From: Nocardioides sediminis
Lineage (GTDB): Bacteria > Actinomycetota > Actinomycetes > Propionibacteriales > Nocardioidaceae
Reading direction: 5' to 3'
Assembly: GCF_003047295.1 (NCBI RefSeq)
Contig: NZ_PZYZ01000009.1
Span: 45,036 to 109,035, forward strand
DNA: 64,000 nucleotides
This document shows positions 35,162-44,518 of this stretch, in pieces. The notes under the pieces were generated by a model. It worked only from the letters and a program-made list of their open reading frames with translations, made no database searches and was not told the origin of the DNA. The position numbers and the translations under genes were made by a program. Position 1 is the first letter of the stretch, and every line of letters starts with the position of its first letter.

Positions 35162-35169
35162 GTGTTCGA
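35154..35169. promoter_or_regulatory. LexA SOS box over the DUF222/HNH start codon
   Basis: TCGAAC (35154-35159), 4-nt spacer, GTTCGA (35164-35169). This is a perfect match to the actinobacterial SOS box TCGAAC-N4-GTTCGA. The start codon lies within it, so bound LexA would cover the transcript start. Confidence 0.8.
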
Positions 35170-35288
35170 GTGTACTTGTCGCAGCGGCCCGCGGCAAGGG
35201 GGAGTGGGAAGTCCTGTGGAAGGCCGCGCGGGTGTCAGGGGACTGGCTGCTGATCGAGACTTCTGGGTGGCACGGGGAGGATGGGTGA

Positions 35289-35750
35289 GTGTTCCATCGC
35301 CATCCCTTCCTGAGCCTGCTCACCTTCGCCTACCTGGGTTTCGTGGCACTGGTGACGCTGACCCCGGCGTCGACGCAACCTGACTACTCGGCGCTGGCCG
35401 AACGGGTGCTGGCGCGGCTGGAGAGGTACCCCGACCTCGAGCCGGTCACGGCACGGCTGAGCGTGGAGCGGGTGGAGTTCCTGGCGAACATCGGGCTGTT
35501 CGTGCCGGTGGGTGTGTTCGTGCTCCTGCTGTTCGGCTCCGGGCTGTGGTGGCTGGCGGTCGCGGGTGGTGTCGCCCTCACGTCGGTCATCGAGACCGCC
35601 CAGCAGTCGATCCCGGGACGGGTCTCGGACCCGCGCGACGTCGTCGCCAACTCGGTCGGCGCCGTCATCGGCGTCGCGCTCGCGCTGGTCCTGACCCTGC
35701 CGGGCACGCTGCGCCGGCGGCGCCGGCGCCGGGCTCGGTCGACGTACTGA
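35289..35750 (+). CDS. VanZ-like family membrane protein
   Basis: A 153-residue VanZ-fold protein with about four membrane helices and the family signatures VERVEFLANIGLFVPVGVFVLL and SVIETAQQSIPGRVSDPRDVVANSVGAVIG. VanZ lowers teicoplanin sensitivity in enterococci, but generic family members have no proven role. It ends in a strongly basic tail (LRRRRRRRARSTY). GTG 35289 follows GGGGAGGA. It is divergent from the HNH gene and convergent with GNAT (38-nt gap). Confidence 0.82.
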   Translation: MFHRHPFLSLLTFAYLGFVALVTLTPASTQPDYSALAERVLARLERYPDLEPVTARLSVERVEFLANIGLFVPVGVFVLLLFGSGLWWLAVAGGVALTSVIETAQQSIPGRVSDPRDVVANSVGAVIGVALALVLTLPGTLRRRRRRRARSTY

Positions 35751-35788
35751 CGTCACTGTCCCGACCGCGGGCGGCCATTGTGGACGCC

Positions 35789-36262
35789 CTACTGCGGCGC
35801 GTGCAGGTCGGCGCCGAAGACCAGGGCAGGGCCGCCGTTCTTGTGGACCTCACGCTCGAGCGCCAGGCCGATCCGCCTCGCCACCCCCTGGGACGCGAGG
35901 TTCGTCGGCCGGATGATGGCGATCAGGTGCTCGACGCCAGCGGTGGCGGCCGCGCGCCGGACCGACTCGGCCGCCTCCGCGGCGTACCCCTGACGACGAA
36001 GGTCGGGGCGCACGTGCCAGCCGGCCTCGACGAACCACTCGCCCTCGACCTCCTGCATGGTCAGGCCGCAGTCGCCGACGAACTCGCCCGCGTGCGTCTC
36101 GACCACCCACAGCCCGAAGCCGTGCTCCTCGTAGTTGCGGAGTGTCCAGTCGATCCAACCGGCGGGGCCGCGGGAGCCACCGATGTCCAGTGTCTCGATG
36201 TGGGCGAGGTCGGCCTCGGTCATCTCGCGGAACCGGAGCCGGGTCGTCGCGGCTGGGAGCAT
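35789..36262 (-). CDS. GNAT-family N-acetyltransferase (RimJ/RimL-like)
   Basis: A 157-residue acetyltransferase. Motif A for acetyl-CoA is HVRPDLRRQGYAAEAAESVRRAAATAG, followed by IAIIRPTNLASQGVARRIGLALEREVHKNGGPALVFGAD typical of the RimJ/RimL group. The acceptor is unknown. ATG 36262 lies 6 nt after a minus-strand TAGGGT box. The last 47 nt of the coding region reappear, 43 of 47 identical, at 37235-37281 in the remnant of a second GNAT gene. Confidence 0.85.
   Translation of the reverse strand: MLPAATTRLRFREMTEADLAHIETLDIGGSRGPAGWIDWTLRNYEEHGFGLWVVETHAGEFVGDCGLTMQEVEGEWFVEAGWHVRPDLRRQGYAAEAAESVRRAAATAGVEHLIAIIRPTNLASQGVARRIGLALEREVHKNGGPALVFGADLHAPQ
35805..35851 (-). repeat. Direct repeat, copy 1 (inside the GNAT gene)
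   Basis: 47 nt matching 37235-37281 with 4 mismatches, same orientation. It encodes VHKNGGPALVFGADL at the GNAT C-terminus. Confidence 0.8.
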
Positions 36263-36268
36263 CGGCAC

Positions 36269-36274
36269 ACCCTA
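36269..36274 (-). promoter_or_regulatory. Leaderless -10 box of the GNAT gene
   Basis: Minus-strand TAGGGT, 6 nt before ATG 36262. This favours ATG 36262 over GTG 36268. Confidence 0.5.
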
Positions 36275-36407
36275 GGGCGAGTACGCCGCCGCGATGGCTC
36301 GATGGCTCCGCCGGTGCGCCACCGACCGGACGCGGTGTGCCGGCAGTACGTTGACCGTCGGGCGGATCATCAGATGCCGACCAGCTGTTCACCAGGGGGA
36401 CTCGGGA

Positions 36408-37112
36408 GTGACCACCGACTACGACACCTTTGCGGAGGCCTACTCGCGCCAGAACGAGTCCAGCCTCCTCAACGCCCACTACGAGCGACCGGCGATGATC
36501 GGCCTGGCCGGGGACGTCGACGGTCGACGGGTGCTGGACGCCGGCTGCGGCTCGGGTCCGCTGAGCGCGGCGCTGCGCGACAGGGGAGCGGTGGTGACGG
36601 GGTTCGACGTGAGCGCGGGGATGGTCCACCTGGCCCGGCAGCGGCTGGGGGCCGACGCGGACCTGCGCGTCGCCGACCTCGGTGGACCTCTGCCGTACGA
36701 CGGCGCTTCCTTCGACGTCGTCGTCGCGTCGCTGTGCCTGCACTACCTGGAGGACTGGGCGGGACCCCTGGCGGAGCTGCGTCGGGTGCTGCGACCCGGC
36801 GGACGACTCGTCCTGTCGGTGCCGCACCCGAGTGCCTACCTGGTCAACTACCCGGACAGCGACTACTTCGCCGTGACGCGGTACTCGGAGACCTTCACGT
36901 TCTCGGGGCAGGAAGGGACGCTGACCTACTGGCACCGGCCGCTGCACGCGATGACCGACGCGTTCACCGGCGCGGGGTTCGAGATCCGCCAGGTCAGCGA
37001 GCCGCCGTACGCCGCCGACACGCCACCCGAGCTGCTGCCGGCCGGCATCGGCGACCGGACGGCATTCGTGTGCTTCCTCTTCTTCGTCCTCGAGGCGCCT
37101 GGGGCGGGGTAG
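36408..37112 (+). CDS. Class I SAM-dependent methyltransferase
   Basis: A 234-residue methyltransferase. SAM motif I is VLDAGCGSGPLSAALRDRG, motif II is the acidic VVTGFDVSAG, and the post-motif FDVVVASLCLHYLEDWAGPLAELRRVLRPGGRLVLSVPHP is typical of Methyltransf_11. The substrate is unknown. The start is GTG 36408, with AGGGGGA about 7 nt upstream. It stands alone between the GNAT gene and a 314-nt non-coding stretch. Confidence 0.85.
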   Translation: MTTDYDTFAEAYSRQNESSLLNAHYERPAMIGLAGDVDGRRVLDAGCGSGPLSAALRDRGAVVTGFDVSAGMVHLARQRLGADADLRVADLGGPLPYDGASFDVVVASLCLHYLEDWAGPLAELRRVLRPGGRLVLSVPHPSAYLVNYPDSDYFAVTRYSETFTFSGQEGTLTYWHRPLHAMTDAFTGAGFEIRQVSEPPYAADTPPELLPAGIGDRTAFVCFLFFVLEAPGAG

Positions 37113-37162
37113 AGGAGCCAGCCCGGAACTACACCGGTGTCATGCGCCGGATGTGCGCATAT

Positions 37163-37175
37163 TGACATAATGTCA
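37163..37175. promoter_or_regulatory. 13-bp perfect palindrome in an AT-richer patch
   Basis: TGACAT (37163-37168), central A, ATGTCA (37170-37175). The surrounding 37155-37185 is the most AT-rich part of this region and contains TTGACA. It may be an operator or promoter of a lost gene, or of the SDR gene 250 nt downstream. Confidence 0.4.
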
Positions 37176-37224
37176 GTTATCGGCGAACTGTGGTGAGGTG
37201 CGCCGGCCTTGGTAGAGGCCCTCC

Positions 37225-37310
37225 TCAGCCCGTGAGGTCGGCACCGAAGACCAGCGCAGGCCCGCCGTTCTTGTGCACCTCGGTACGGCAGGCGCAGGGA
37301 GTCGATGCCC
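37225..37310 (-). pseudogene. Remnant of a GNAT acetyltransferase (C-terminal end)
   Basis: On the minus strand the frame ending at the TGA at 37225-37227 reads TEVHKNGGPALVFGADLTG, nearly the same as the intact GNAT C-terminus at 35789. Just upstream the homology continues in another frame (about SGIDSLRLPYR), as expected after a small indel. Nothing of the N-terminal three quarters is left. The 314-nt gap 37113-37426 holds only this remnant and the palindrome at 37163. Confidence 0.7.
37235..37281 (-). repeat. Direct repeat, copy 2 (GNAT remnant)
   Basis: 43 of 47 positions identical to 35805-35851, in the same orientation and 1.43 kb apart. Confidence 0.8.
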
Positions 37311-37426
37311 GATCTCGGGACGAACCGCGGGGGACGTCGGGCCCATCGGCCGTGGCGACGCCGCGCCCTCGCCAGCACCATCGGACCAGGACCGGGCGTC
37401 GGGTCCGGCGCGCACAAGGAGGAACG

Positions 37427-38236
37427 ATGACGATCTCACCACCGAGCCTGCACGAGCTCCTGGACCTGCGTGGCCGGACGGCCATCGTCACCGGCGGAGC
37501 CATGGGCATCGGCCGCGGCGTGGTCGAGCGGCTCGCCGAGGCGGGTGCGTCGGTCGTCGTCGCCGACGCCGACCTCGAGGCCGCCGAGGCCACCTGCGCG
37601 GAGCTCACCGAGCACGGTCGCTCGGTGATGGCGATGTACGCCGACGTCGGTGACCCTGATGACGTCCACCGGCTGGTGGCCGACACCGTCGGGTGGCGCG
37701 GCGGTGTCGACGTCCTCGTCAACAACGCAGGCATCTTCCCCAACGTGCCCGTCCTCGAGATGGGGCCCGACGACTTCGACCGGGTGCTCCGGGTCAACCT
37801 GCGCGGCGTCTTCCTGTGCTGCCGCGAGGTGGCGCTGCGGATGCGCGACCGCGGTGCCGGAGGCCGCATCGTCAACATCACCTCGGTCGACGCGCTGCAC
37901 CCGTCCGGGATCGGGCTGGCGCACTACGACGCCTCCAAGCACGGCGTCTGGGGGTTCACCAAGAACCTGGCCCTCGAGCTCGCTCCGCACCACATCTGGG
38001 TCAACGCCGTCGCCCCCGGGGCCATCGCGACGCCGGGGGTGGCGGCCACGATGCACAGCGACGAGCCCGGCCATGACGACGGCGGCATGCTCGAGCAGTT
38101 TCTCGCCCAGGTGCCGATGGCACGCATCGGCGCGCCCGACGACATCGCCCGGGTGGTGCTGTTCCTGGCCAGCGACCTGGCCAGCTACGTCACCGGCACC
38201 CAGGTCGTCGTGGACGGAGGGCGACTCCTCCGCTGA
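37427..38236 (+). CDS. Short-chain dehydrogenase/reductase
   Basis: A 269-residue classical SDR. The cofactor motif is TGGAMGIGRGVVERL, with ADADLE after strand 2 favouring NAD(H). NNAG is in VLVNNAGIFPN, the catalytic Ser is in NITSVDALHPS, and the catalytic Y-x-x-x-K is YDASK. A C-terminal YVTGTQVVVDGGRLL is standard. The substrate is unknown. ATG 37427 follows AAGGAGG by about 5 nt. A hairpin directly after the stop separates it from helR. Confidence 0.88.
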   Translation: MTISPPSLHELLDLRGRTAIVTGGAMGIGRGVVERLAEAGASVVVADADLEAAEATCAELTEHGRSVMAMYADVGDPDDVHRLVADTVGWRGGVDVLVNNAGIFPNVPVLEMGPDDFDRVLRVNLRGVFLCCREVALRMRDRGAGGRIVNITSVDALHPSGIGLAHYDASKHGVWGFTKNLALELAPHHIWVNAVAPGAIATPGVAATMHSDEPGHDDGGMLEQFLAQVPMARIGAPDDIARVVLFLASDLASYVTGTQVVVDGGRLLR

Positions 38237-38268
38237 GGGGACCCGACGTCGCGGGTCGCACTCCCCTC
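38235..38268 (+). terminator. Hairpin terminator after the SDR gene
   Basis: GAGGGG (38235-38240) pairs with CCCCTC (38263-38268), and inside it GACCCG-type bases pair with CGGGTC. This makes a two-step stem right at the SDR stop. Confidence 0.5.
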
Positions 38269-38290
38269 TGTTCCAACGTATAGCCGAGCC

Positions 38291-38312
38291 GGGGGCTTGC
38301 CGCAAGGCCCCG
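38291..38312. promoter_or_regulatory. Rifamycin-associated element (RAE)-like inverted repeat
   Basis: GGGGCTTGC (38292-38300), a central C, and GCAAGGCCCC (38302-38311) form an almost perfect inverted repeat (one mismatch in 12-nt arms). This matches the RAE seen upstream of rifamycin-resistance genes in actinomycetes. A TATAGC box at 38279-38284 lies just before it, so the element would sit near the transcript start of helR, whose start codon is 55 nt further on. Confidence 0.75.
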
Positions 38313-38366
38313 GTGGTGCCGCAGAATCCCGGCTCCCAGCCGTCCGCGCGCCACCCCGGAGCCTCC

Positions 38367-40517
38367 TTGTCAGTGACCGTCCCCTCCTCCGACGCCTTCC
38401 TCCTCACCGACCACCCGGCCAAGGCCGACCCCGCCCTGATCGCGACCGACCAGCGACACTTCACCGCCATGGCCTCCGGCCTCGAGCACTCGGTCGCCGA
38501 GCTGACCCGCCGCCTCGACGAGGCACGCCGCTCGCCGGGCGGGACCGGCCAGGCGGCGATGGACCGCGACCTCGAGGTCCATCGGTTGACCTCGCGCCTG
38601 CGCCTGCTGCGGCGGTTCAGCCTCGACCTGTGCCTGGGCCGGATGGTGCCCGCCGACGGCGGCGAGCCGGTGTACGTCGGACGCCTCGGCCTCTCCGACC
38701 CTTCCGGGCGCCGGCTGCTCGTCGACTGGCGCTCCCCCGCGGCCGAGCCGTTCTTCGCCGCCACCCATGCCCGTCCGCTCGGTCTGGCCAGCCGCCGGCG
38801 CTACCGCTGGAACCGCGGCCGCATCACGGACTTCTGGGACGAGGTCTTCACGCCCGAGGGGCTCGAGGGGCACGCAGCGCTCGATGACCAGTCGGCCTTC
38901 GTCGCCAGCCTGGGCGGCAGCCGGTCACCCCGGATGCGTGACGTCCTGGGCACGATCCAGGCCGACCAGGACGCCATCATCCGGGCTTCGTCCCGTGGCG
39001 CCCTCGTCGTGGACGGAGGCCCGGGCACTGGCAAGACGGTCGTGGCGTTGCACCGCGCGGCGTACCTCCTGCACGCCGACCCACGGCTGGGCACCGGACG
39101 CGGCGGCGTCCTGTTCGTGGGTCCCCACCAGCCGTACCTCGCCTACGTCGCGGACGTCCTGCCCAGCCTGGGCGAGGACGGCGTGCGAACCTGCACGGTG
39201 CGCGACCTCGTCCCCGAGGGTGCCGCCGCCGGTGAGGAGCCCGACCCCGAGGTGGCGAGGCTCAAGGCAACCGCCGGGATGGTCGCGGCGATCGAGCCCG
39301 CCGTGCGGCTGTACGAGGAGCCGCCCACCGAGGGCGTGGAGGTCGAGACCCCGTGGGCGGACATCTGGGTCAGCGCCTCGGACTGGGCCGAGGCGTTCGG
39401 GTCCCCCGACCCCGGTACGCCGCACAACGAGGCGCGCGACCGGGTCTGGGAGACGCTCGTGGAGATCCTCCTCGACAAGGTCGATGACAGTGAGGTGTCC
39501 GAGCCCGAGCTGCGGCGGGCACTCGCGCAGCACGAGGAGCTCACCGACACCTTCCACCGCGCCTGGCCGCTCATCGACCCGGCCGACCTGGTGGGCGACC
39601 TGTGGTCGGTGCCCGCCTACCTGCGCATGTGCGCCCCGTGGCTGGAGCCCGACCAGGTGCGGCGCCTGCGACGGGACGACCCCCAGGCATGGACCGTGTC
39701 GGACCTGCCGCTCCTCGACGCGGCGCGACTCCGGCTCGGGGACCCGCAGGAGTCGCGCCGCCGGCGACGCCGGGAGGCGGCGGTCGCGGCCGAGCGCGCG
39801 CGGATGGCGGACGTGGTGGATCACCTGGTGGCCACCGACGGCTCGGAGATGCAGGTGATGTCGATGCTGCGGGTCTCCGACGCACAGAGCGTGATCGTGG
39901 ACGAGGCCGCGCACGCCGGGCCCGACCCCGACTCGCTCGCCGGTCCGTTCGCCCACGTCGTGGTCGACGAGGCCCAGGAGCTGACGGACGCGGAGTGGCA
40001 GATGCTGCTGCGCCGGTGTCCTTCGCGCAGCCTCACCGTGGTCGGCGACCGCGCGCAGGCCCGGCACGGGTTCGCCGAGGCCTGGGAGGAGCGGCTGCGA
40101 CGCATCGGGCTCCGTGATGCCCGGGTGGCCACGCTGACGGTCAACTACCGCACGCCGCGGGAGGTGATGGTCGAGGCCGAGCCGGTCATCCGCGCGGCGC
40201 TGCCCGACGCCAACGTGCCGGCCTCCGTCCGCGACAGCGGCGTGCCCGTCGCCCACGGGTCCGTGTCGGACCTGCCGCAGATCCTGGACCGGTGGCTCGC
40301 CGAGCACGCCGAGGGGCTCGCGTGCGTCATCGGCCTCCCGTCGTACGAGCCGGGACCGCGGGTGCGCTCCCTGTCCCCCGCGCTCGCCAAGGGTCTGGAG
40401 TTCGACCTCGTCGTGCTGGTGGAGCCGGATTCGTTCGGCACCGGCGTCGAGGGCGCGGTCGACCGGTACGTCGCGATGACCCGCGCGACGCAGCAGCTGG
40501 TCGTGCTCACGTCCTGA
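38367..40517 (+). CDS. helR: HelR, HelD-like RNA polymerase-associated helicase
   Basis: A 716-residue UvrD/Rep-like SF1 ATPase. The N-terminal arm (DHPAKADPALIATDQRHFTAMASGLEHSVAELTRRLDEARRS ... MDRDLEVHRLTSRLRLLRRFSLDLCLGRM) and VGRLGLSDPSGRRLLVDWRSPAAEPFFAATHA are typical of HelR. Walker A is VVDGGPGTGKTVVALHRA, Walker B VVVDEAQELTDAEW, motif III VVGDRAQARHG, and motif VI VDRYVAMTRATQQLVVL. HelR binds RNA polymerase, displaces rifamycins and confers resistance in Streptomyces. I chose TTG 38367 because GGAG lies 5 nt before it; GTG 38373 is possible. The upstream RAE-like repeat supports the assignment. Confidence 0.87.
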   Translation: MSVTVPSSDAFLLTDHPAKADPALIATDQRHFTAMASGLEHSVAELTRRLDEARRSPGGTGQAAMDRDLEVHRLTSRLRLLRRFSLDLCLGRMVPADGGEPVYVGRLGLSDPSGRRLLVDWRSPAAEPFFAATHARPLGLASRRRYRWNRGRITDFWDEVFTPEGLEGHAALDDQSAFVASLGGSRSPRMRDVLGTIQADQDAIIRASSRGALVVDGGPGTGKTVVALHRAAYLLHADPRLGTGRGGVLFVGPHQPYLAYVADVLPSLGEDGVRTCTVRDLVPEGAAAGEEPDPEVARLKATAGMVAAIEPAVRLYEEPPTEGVEVETPWADIWVSASDWAEAFGSPDPGTPHNEARDRVWETLVEILLDKVDDSEVSEPELRRALAQHEELTDTFHRAWPLIDPADLVGDLWSVPAYLRMCAPWLEPDQVRRLRRDDPQAWTVSDLPLLDAARLRLGDPQESRRRRRREAAVAAERARMADVVDHLVATDGSEMQVMSMLRVSDAQSVIVDEAAHAGPDPDSLAGPFAHVVVDEAQELTDAEWQMLLRRCPSRSLTVVGDRAQARHGFAEAWEERLRRIGLRDARVATLTVNYRTPREVMVEAEPVIRAALPDANVPASVRDSGVPVAHGSVSDLPQILDRWLAEHAEGLACVIGLPSYEPGPRVRSLSPALAKGLEFDLVVLVEPDSFGTGVEGAVDRYVAMTRATQQLVVLTS

Positions 40518-40869
40518 TGCCCGGCTGGTCCTTGGTCAGGTGCAGCAACCACTGGTCGCCGCCGGTGTGGATCAGTGCGTACCGGCGCGGTCCCCGGCGG
40601 CCGTGCAGGGAGAAGAGCAGGCGTCGCTCGGTGCGGTCGTGCTCCTCCCACGTGCCGTCGTCGGCGATCGACTTGTGCTCGTCCTCGACGTCGACGTGGT
40701 CGAGGTCGTGGTCCTCGACCGCGACGGCGAGGCGGTCGTGCGCCGGGTCGTCGGGCAGGCCCCTGGGGACAGCCCAGCTGCGCAGCACGCCGTCCTCCTC
40801 GAGACGCAGGTCGAAGTGCGGGCGCGGCTTGCGGTGGTCGTGGAGCACGAACCGCCTCTCCCCCGTCAT
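40507..40869 (-). CDS. Stand-alone LigD-type 3'-phosphoesterase domain protein
   Basis: A 120-residue protein that is just the polymerase/ligase-associated PE domain: RFVLHDHRKPRPHFDLRLEEDGVLRSWAVPRGLP, then RLAVAVEDHDLDH and WEEHDRTERRLLFSLHGRRGPRRYALIHTGGDQWLLHLTKD. In LigD this domain trims 3'-phosphate or ribonucleotide ends during end joining. The ligase and polymerase domains are absent. Its C-terminus overlaps the helR 3' end by 11 nt (convergent), and it is divergent from the Nei glycosylase gene with 32 nt between starts. Confidence 0.85.
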   Translation of the reverse strand: MTGERRFVLHDHRKPRPHFDLRLEEDGVLRSWAVPRGLPDDPAHDRLAVAVEDHDLDHVDVEDEHKSIADDGTWEEHDRTERRLLFSLHGRRGPRRYALIHTGGDQWLLHLTKDQPGIRT

Positions 40870-40901
40870 GCCCTCACCCTCGCACGGGCAGGATGGAGTG
40901 C

Positions 40902-41750
40902 GTGCCCGAGGGAGACAGCGTCTGGAAGCTCGCCCGCCGGCTGGACCGCCAGCTGACCGGCCGCACCGTCGTGCGCTCCGACTTCCGTGTGCCGCGGCTC
41001 GCCGCGCGCGACGTCGCCGGCCGGGTGGTGGTGGGGCACGACACCCACGGGAAGCACCTGCTGACCAGGCTGACCGCCCTGGACGACTCCCCCGCCGTCA
41101 CCCTGCACAGCCACCTGCGCATGGACGGGTCGTGGACCACCACCGCCCCGGGGAAGCGGGTGCCGGCGCGCGTCATGCCCGACGTCCGGCTGGTGCTGGC
41201 CATCGACGACGGACGGACCGCGCACGGCATCAAGCTGCACGACCTCGACCTGGTGCCCACCGACGACGAGCACCGCCTCGTCGGGCACCTCGGACCGGAC
41301 CCCCTCCGGGACGACTGGGACGCCGAGGAGGCCGTACGCCGGCTGTCCGCCGACCCCACCCTCCCCCTCGTCACCGCGCTCCTCGACCAGCGACTCATGG
41401 CGGGCCTGGGCAACCTGTGGGCCAACGAGCTCGCCTTCCTCACCGGCGTCAGCCCATGGACCCCGGTGGGCGAGGTCGAGGTCGAGCGACTGGTCGGGCG
41501 CGCCGCGACGATGCTGCACCACTCGGCGACCGTGCCGCAGGCCTACCAGGTCACCACGGGCTCGATGTGGCCCGGCACCGACCACTGGGTCACCGGCCGC
41601 CAGCGCCGTGGCTGCCTGCGGTGCGGTACCGCGGTGAGGGTGGCCGCCGAGGTCCCGGGCGACGCCGGCAACCGGCGGACGTGGTGGTGCCCACGCTGCC
41701 AGCCCGGTCCCGGCCCCGAGGCTCGACGGGTCGCCGGCCGCGTCGCGTGA
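40902..41750 (+). CDS. Fpg/Nei-family DNA glycosylase (Nei2-like)
   Basis: A 282-residue base-excision glycosylase/AP lyase. The catalytic N-terminus is M-P2-E3-GDSVWKLARRLDRQL, with Pro2 the nucleophile after Met removal. The helix-two-turn-helix region has LLDQRLMAGLGNLWANELAFLTG, and a C-terminal zinc finger has RGCLRCG ... WWCPRCQ. The start GTG 40902 is fixed by the need for P2-E3; the frame is open further upstream but has no homology. It is divergent from the LigD-type gene, so two repair genes share a short control region. Confidence 0.9.
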   Translation: MPEGDSVWKLARRLDRQLTGRTVVRSDFRVPRLAARDVAGRVVVGHDTHGKHLLTRLTALDDSPAVTLHSHLRMDGSWTTTAPGKRVPARVMPDVRLVLAIDDGRTAHGIKLHDLDLVPTDDEHRLVGHLGPDPLRDDWDAEEAVRRLSADPTLPLVTALLDQRLMAGLGNLWANELAFLTGVSPWTPVGEVEVERLVGRAATMLHHSATVPQAYQVTTGSMWPGTDHWVTGRQRRGCLRCGTAVRVAAEVPGDAGNRRTWWCPRCQPGPGPEARRVAGRVA

Positions 41751-41756
41751 CCGATG

Positions 41757-41966
41757 TCAGGCGAACTTTCCGTACTTCTTGTGCATCGCCTGCTTGCTGA
41801 CTCCCAGCATCGTCCCGATCTCGGCCCAGCTGAAACCGTGGAGGCGCGCACGGCGCACCGCCTCGGCCTCCGCGTCCGCCAGCTCGTGCTTGGCACGCGC
41901 GATGCGCATGAGCTCCTCCAGCGGGCTCTCCTCCCCCGGTTCGTCGGTGTCGACTGCGGTCCTCAT
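41757..41966 (-). CDS. Small helix-turn-helix DNA-binding protein
   Basis: A 69-residue protein: an acidic N-terminus, a helix (PLEELMRIARAKHELADAEAEAVRRARLHG), then a helix-turn-helix SWAEIGTMLGVSKQAMHKKYGKF. There is no effector domain. I start it at ATG 41966, which is 7 nt after a CAGAGT -10 box (leaderless); longer starts would run into the operators. Two perfect GTCAAC/GTTGAC inverted repeats overlap its -35 and -10 boxes, so it most likely represses itself. The UvrA-like gene lies directly upstream on the same strand. Confidence 0.78.
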   Translation of the reverse strand: MRTAVDTDEPGEESPLEELMRIARAKHELADAEAEAVRRARLHGFSWAEIGTMLGVSKQAMHKKYGKFA

Positions 41967-41969
41967 GCC

Positions 41970-41985
41970 GTCAACTCTGGTTGAC
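41970..41985. promoter_or_regulatory. Operator 1 of the small HTH gene (over the -10 box)
   Basis: GTCAAC, 4-nt spacer TCTG, GTTGAC: a perfect inverted repeat. The minus-strand -10 box CAGAGT (41974-41979) lies inside it. Confidence 0.65.
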
Positions 41986-41995
41986 AAACCCGGCG

Positions 41996-42017
41996 TTCGT
42001 CAACCCGTGTTGACGAA
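41996..42017. promoter_or_regulatory. Operator 2 of the small HTH gene (over the -35 box)
   Basis: Nine-nt perfect arms TTCGTCAAC and GTTGACGAA around CCGT, with the same core as operator 1 and its centre 29 nt away. The minus-strand -35 box TTGACG (41998-42003) lies inside it; the spacer to the -10 is 18 nt. Confidence 0.65.
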
Positions 42018-42022
42018 ACCGT

Positions 42023-44389
<2,367 letters not shown>

Positions 44390-44465
44390 CTCGTCCCTCG
44401 TCCCCTCACCGGCGACCGTCCCCCCGGTCACCCCTGCGTGTGGGTCCGATCCAACCAGAAACCGC

Positions 44466-44480
44466 GGACAGCCGCTGTCC
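44466..44480 (-). terminator. Small hairpin after the LLM gene
   Basis: GGACAG and CTGTCC are separated by 3 nt, between the LLM stop (44519) and the UvrA-like start. It is a weak candidate terminator. Confidence 0.3.
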
Positions 44481-44518
44481 TCGACGAGCGAGCGGCGGGC
44501 GAGCAGACCGGGACCGGG

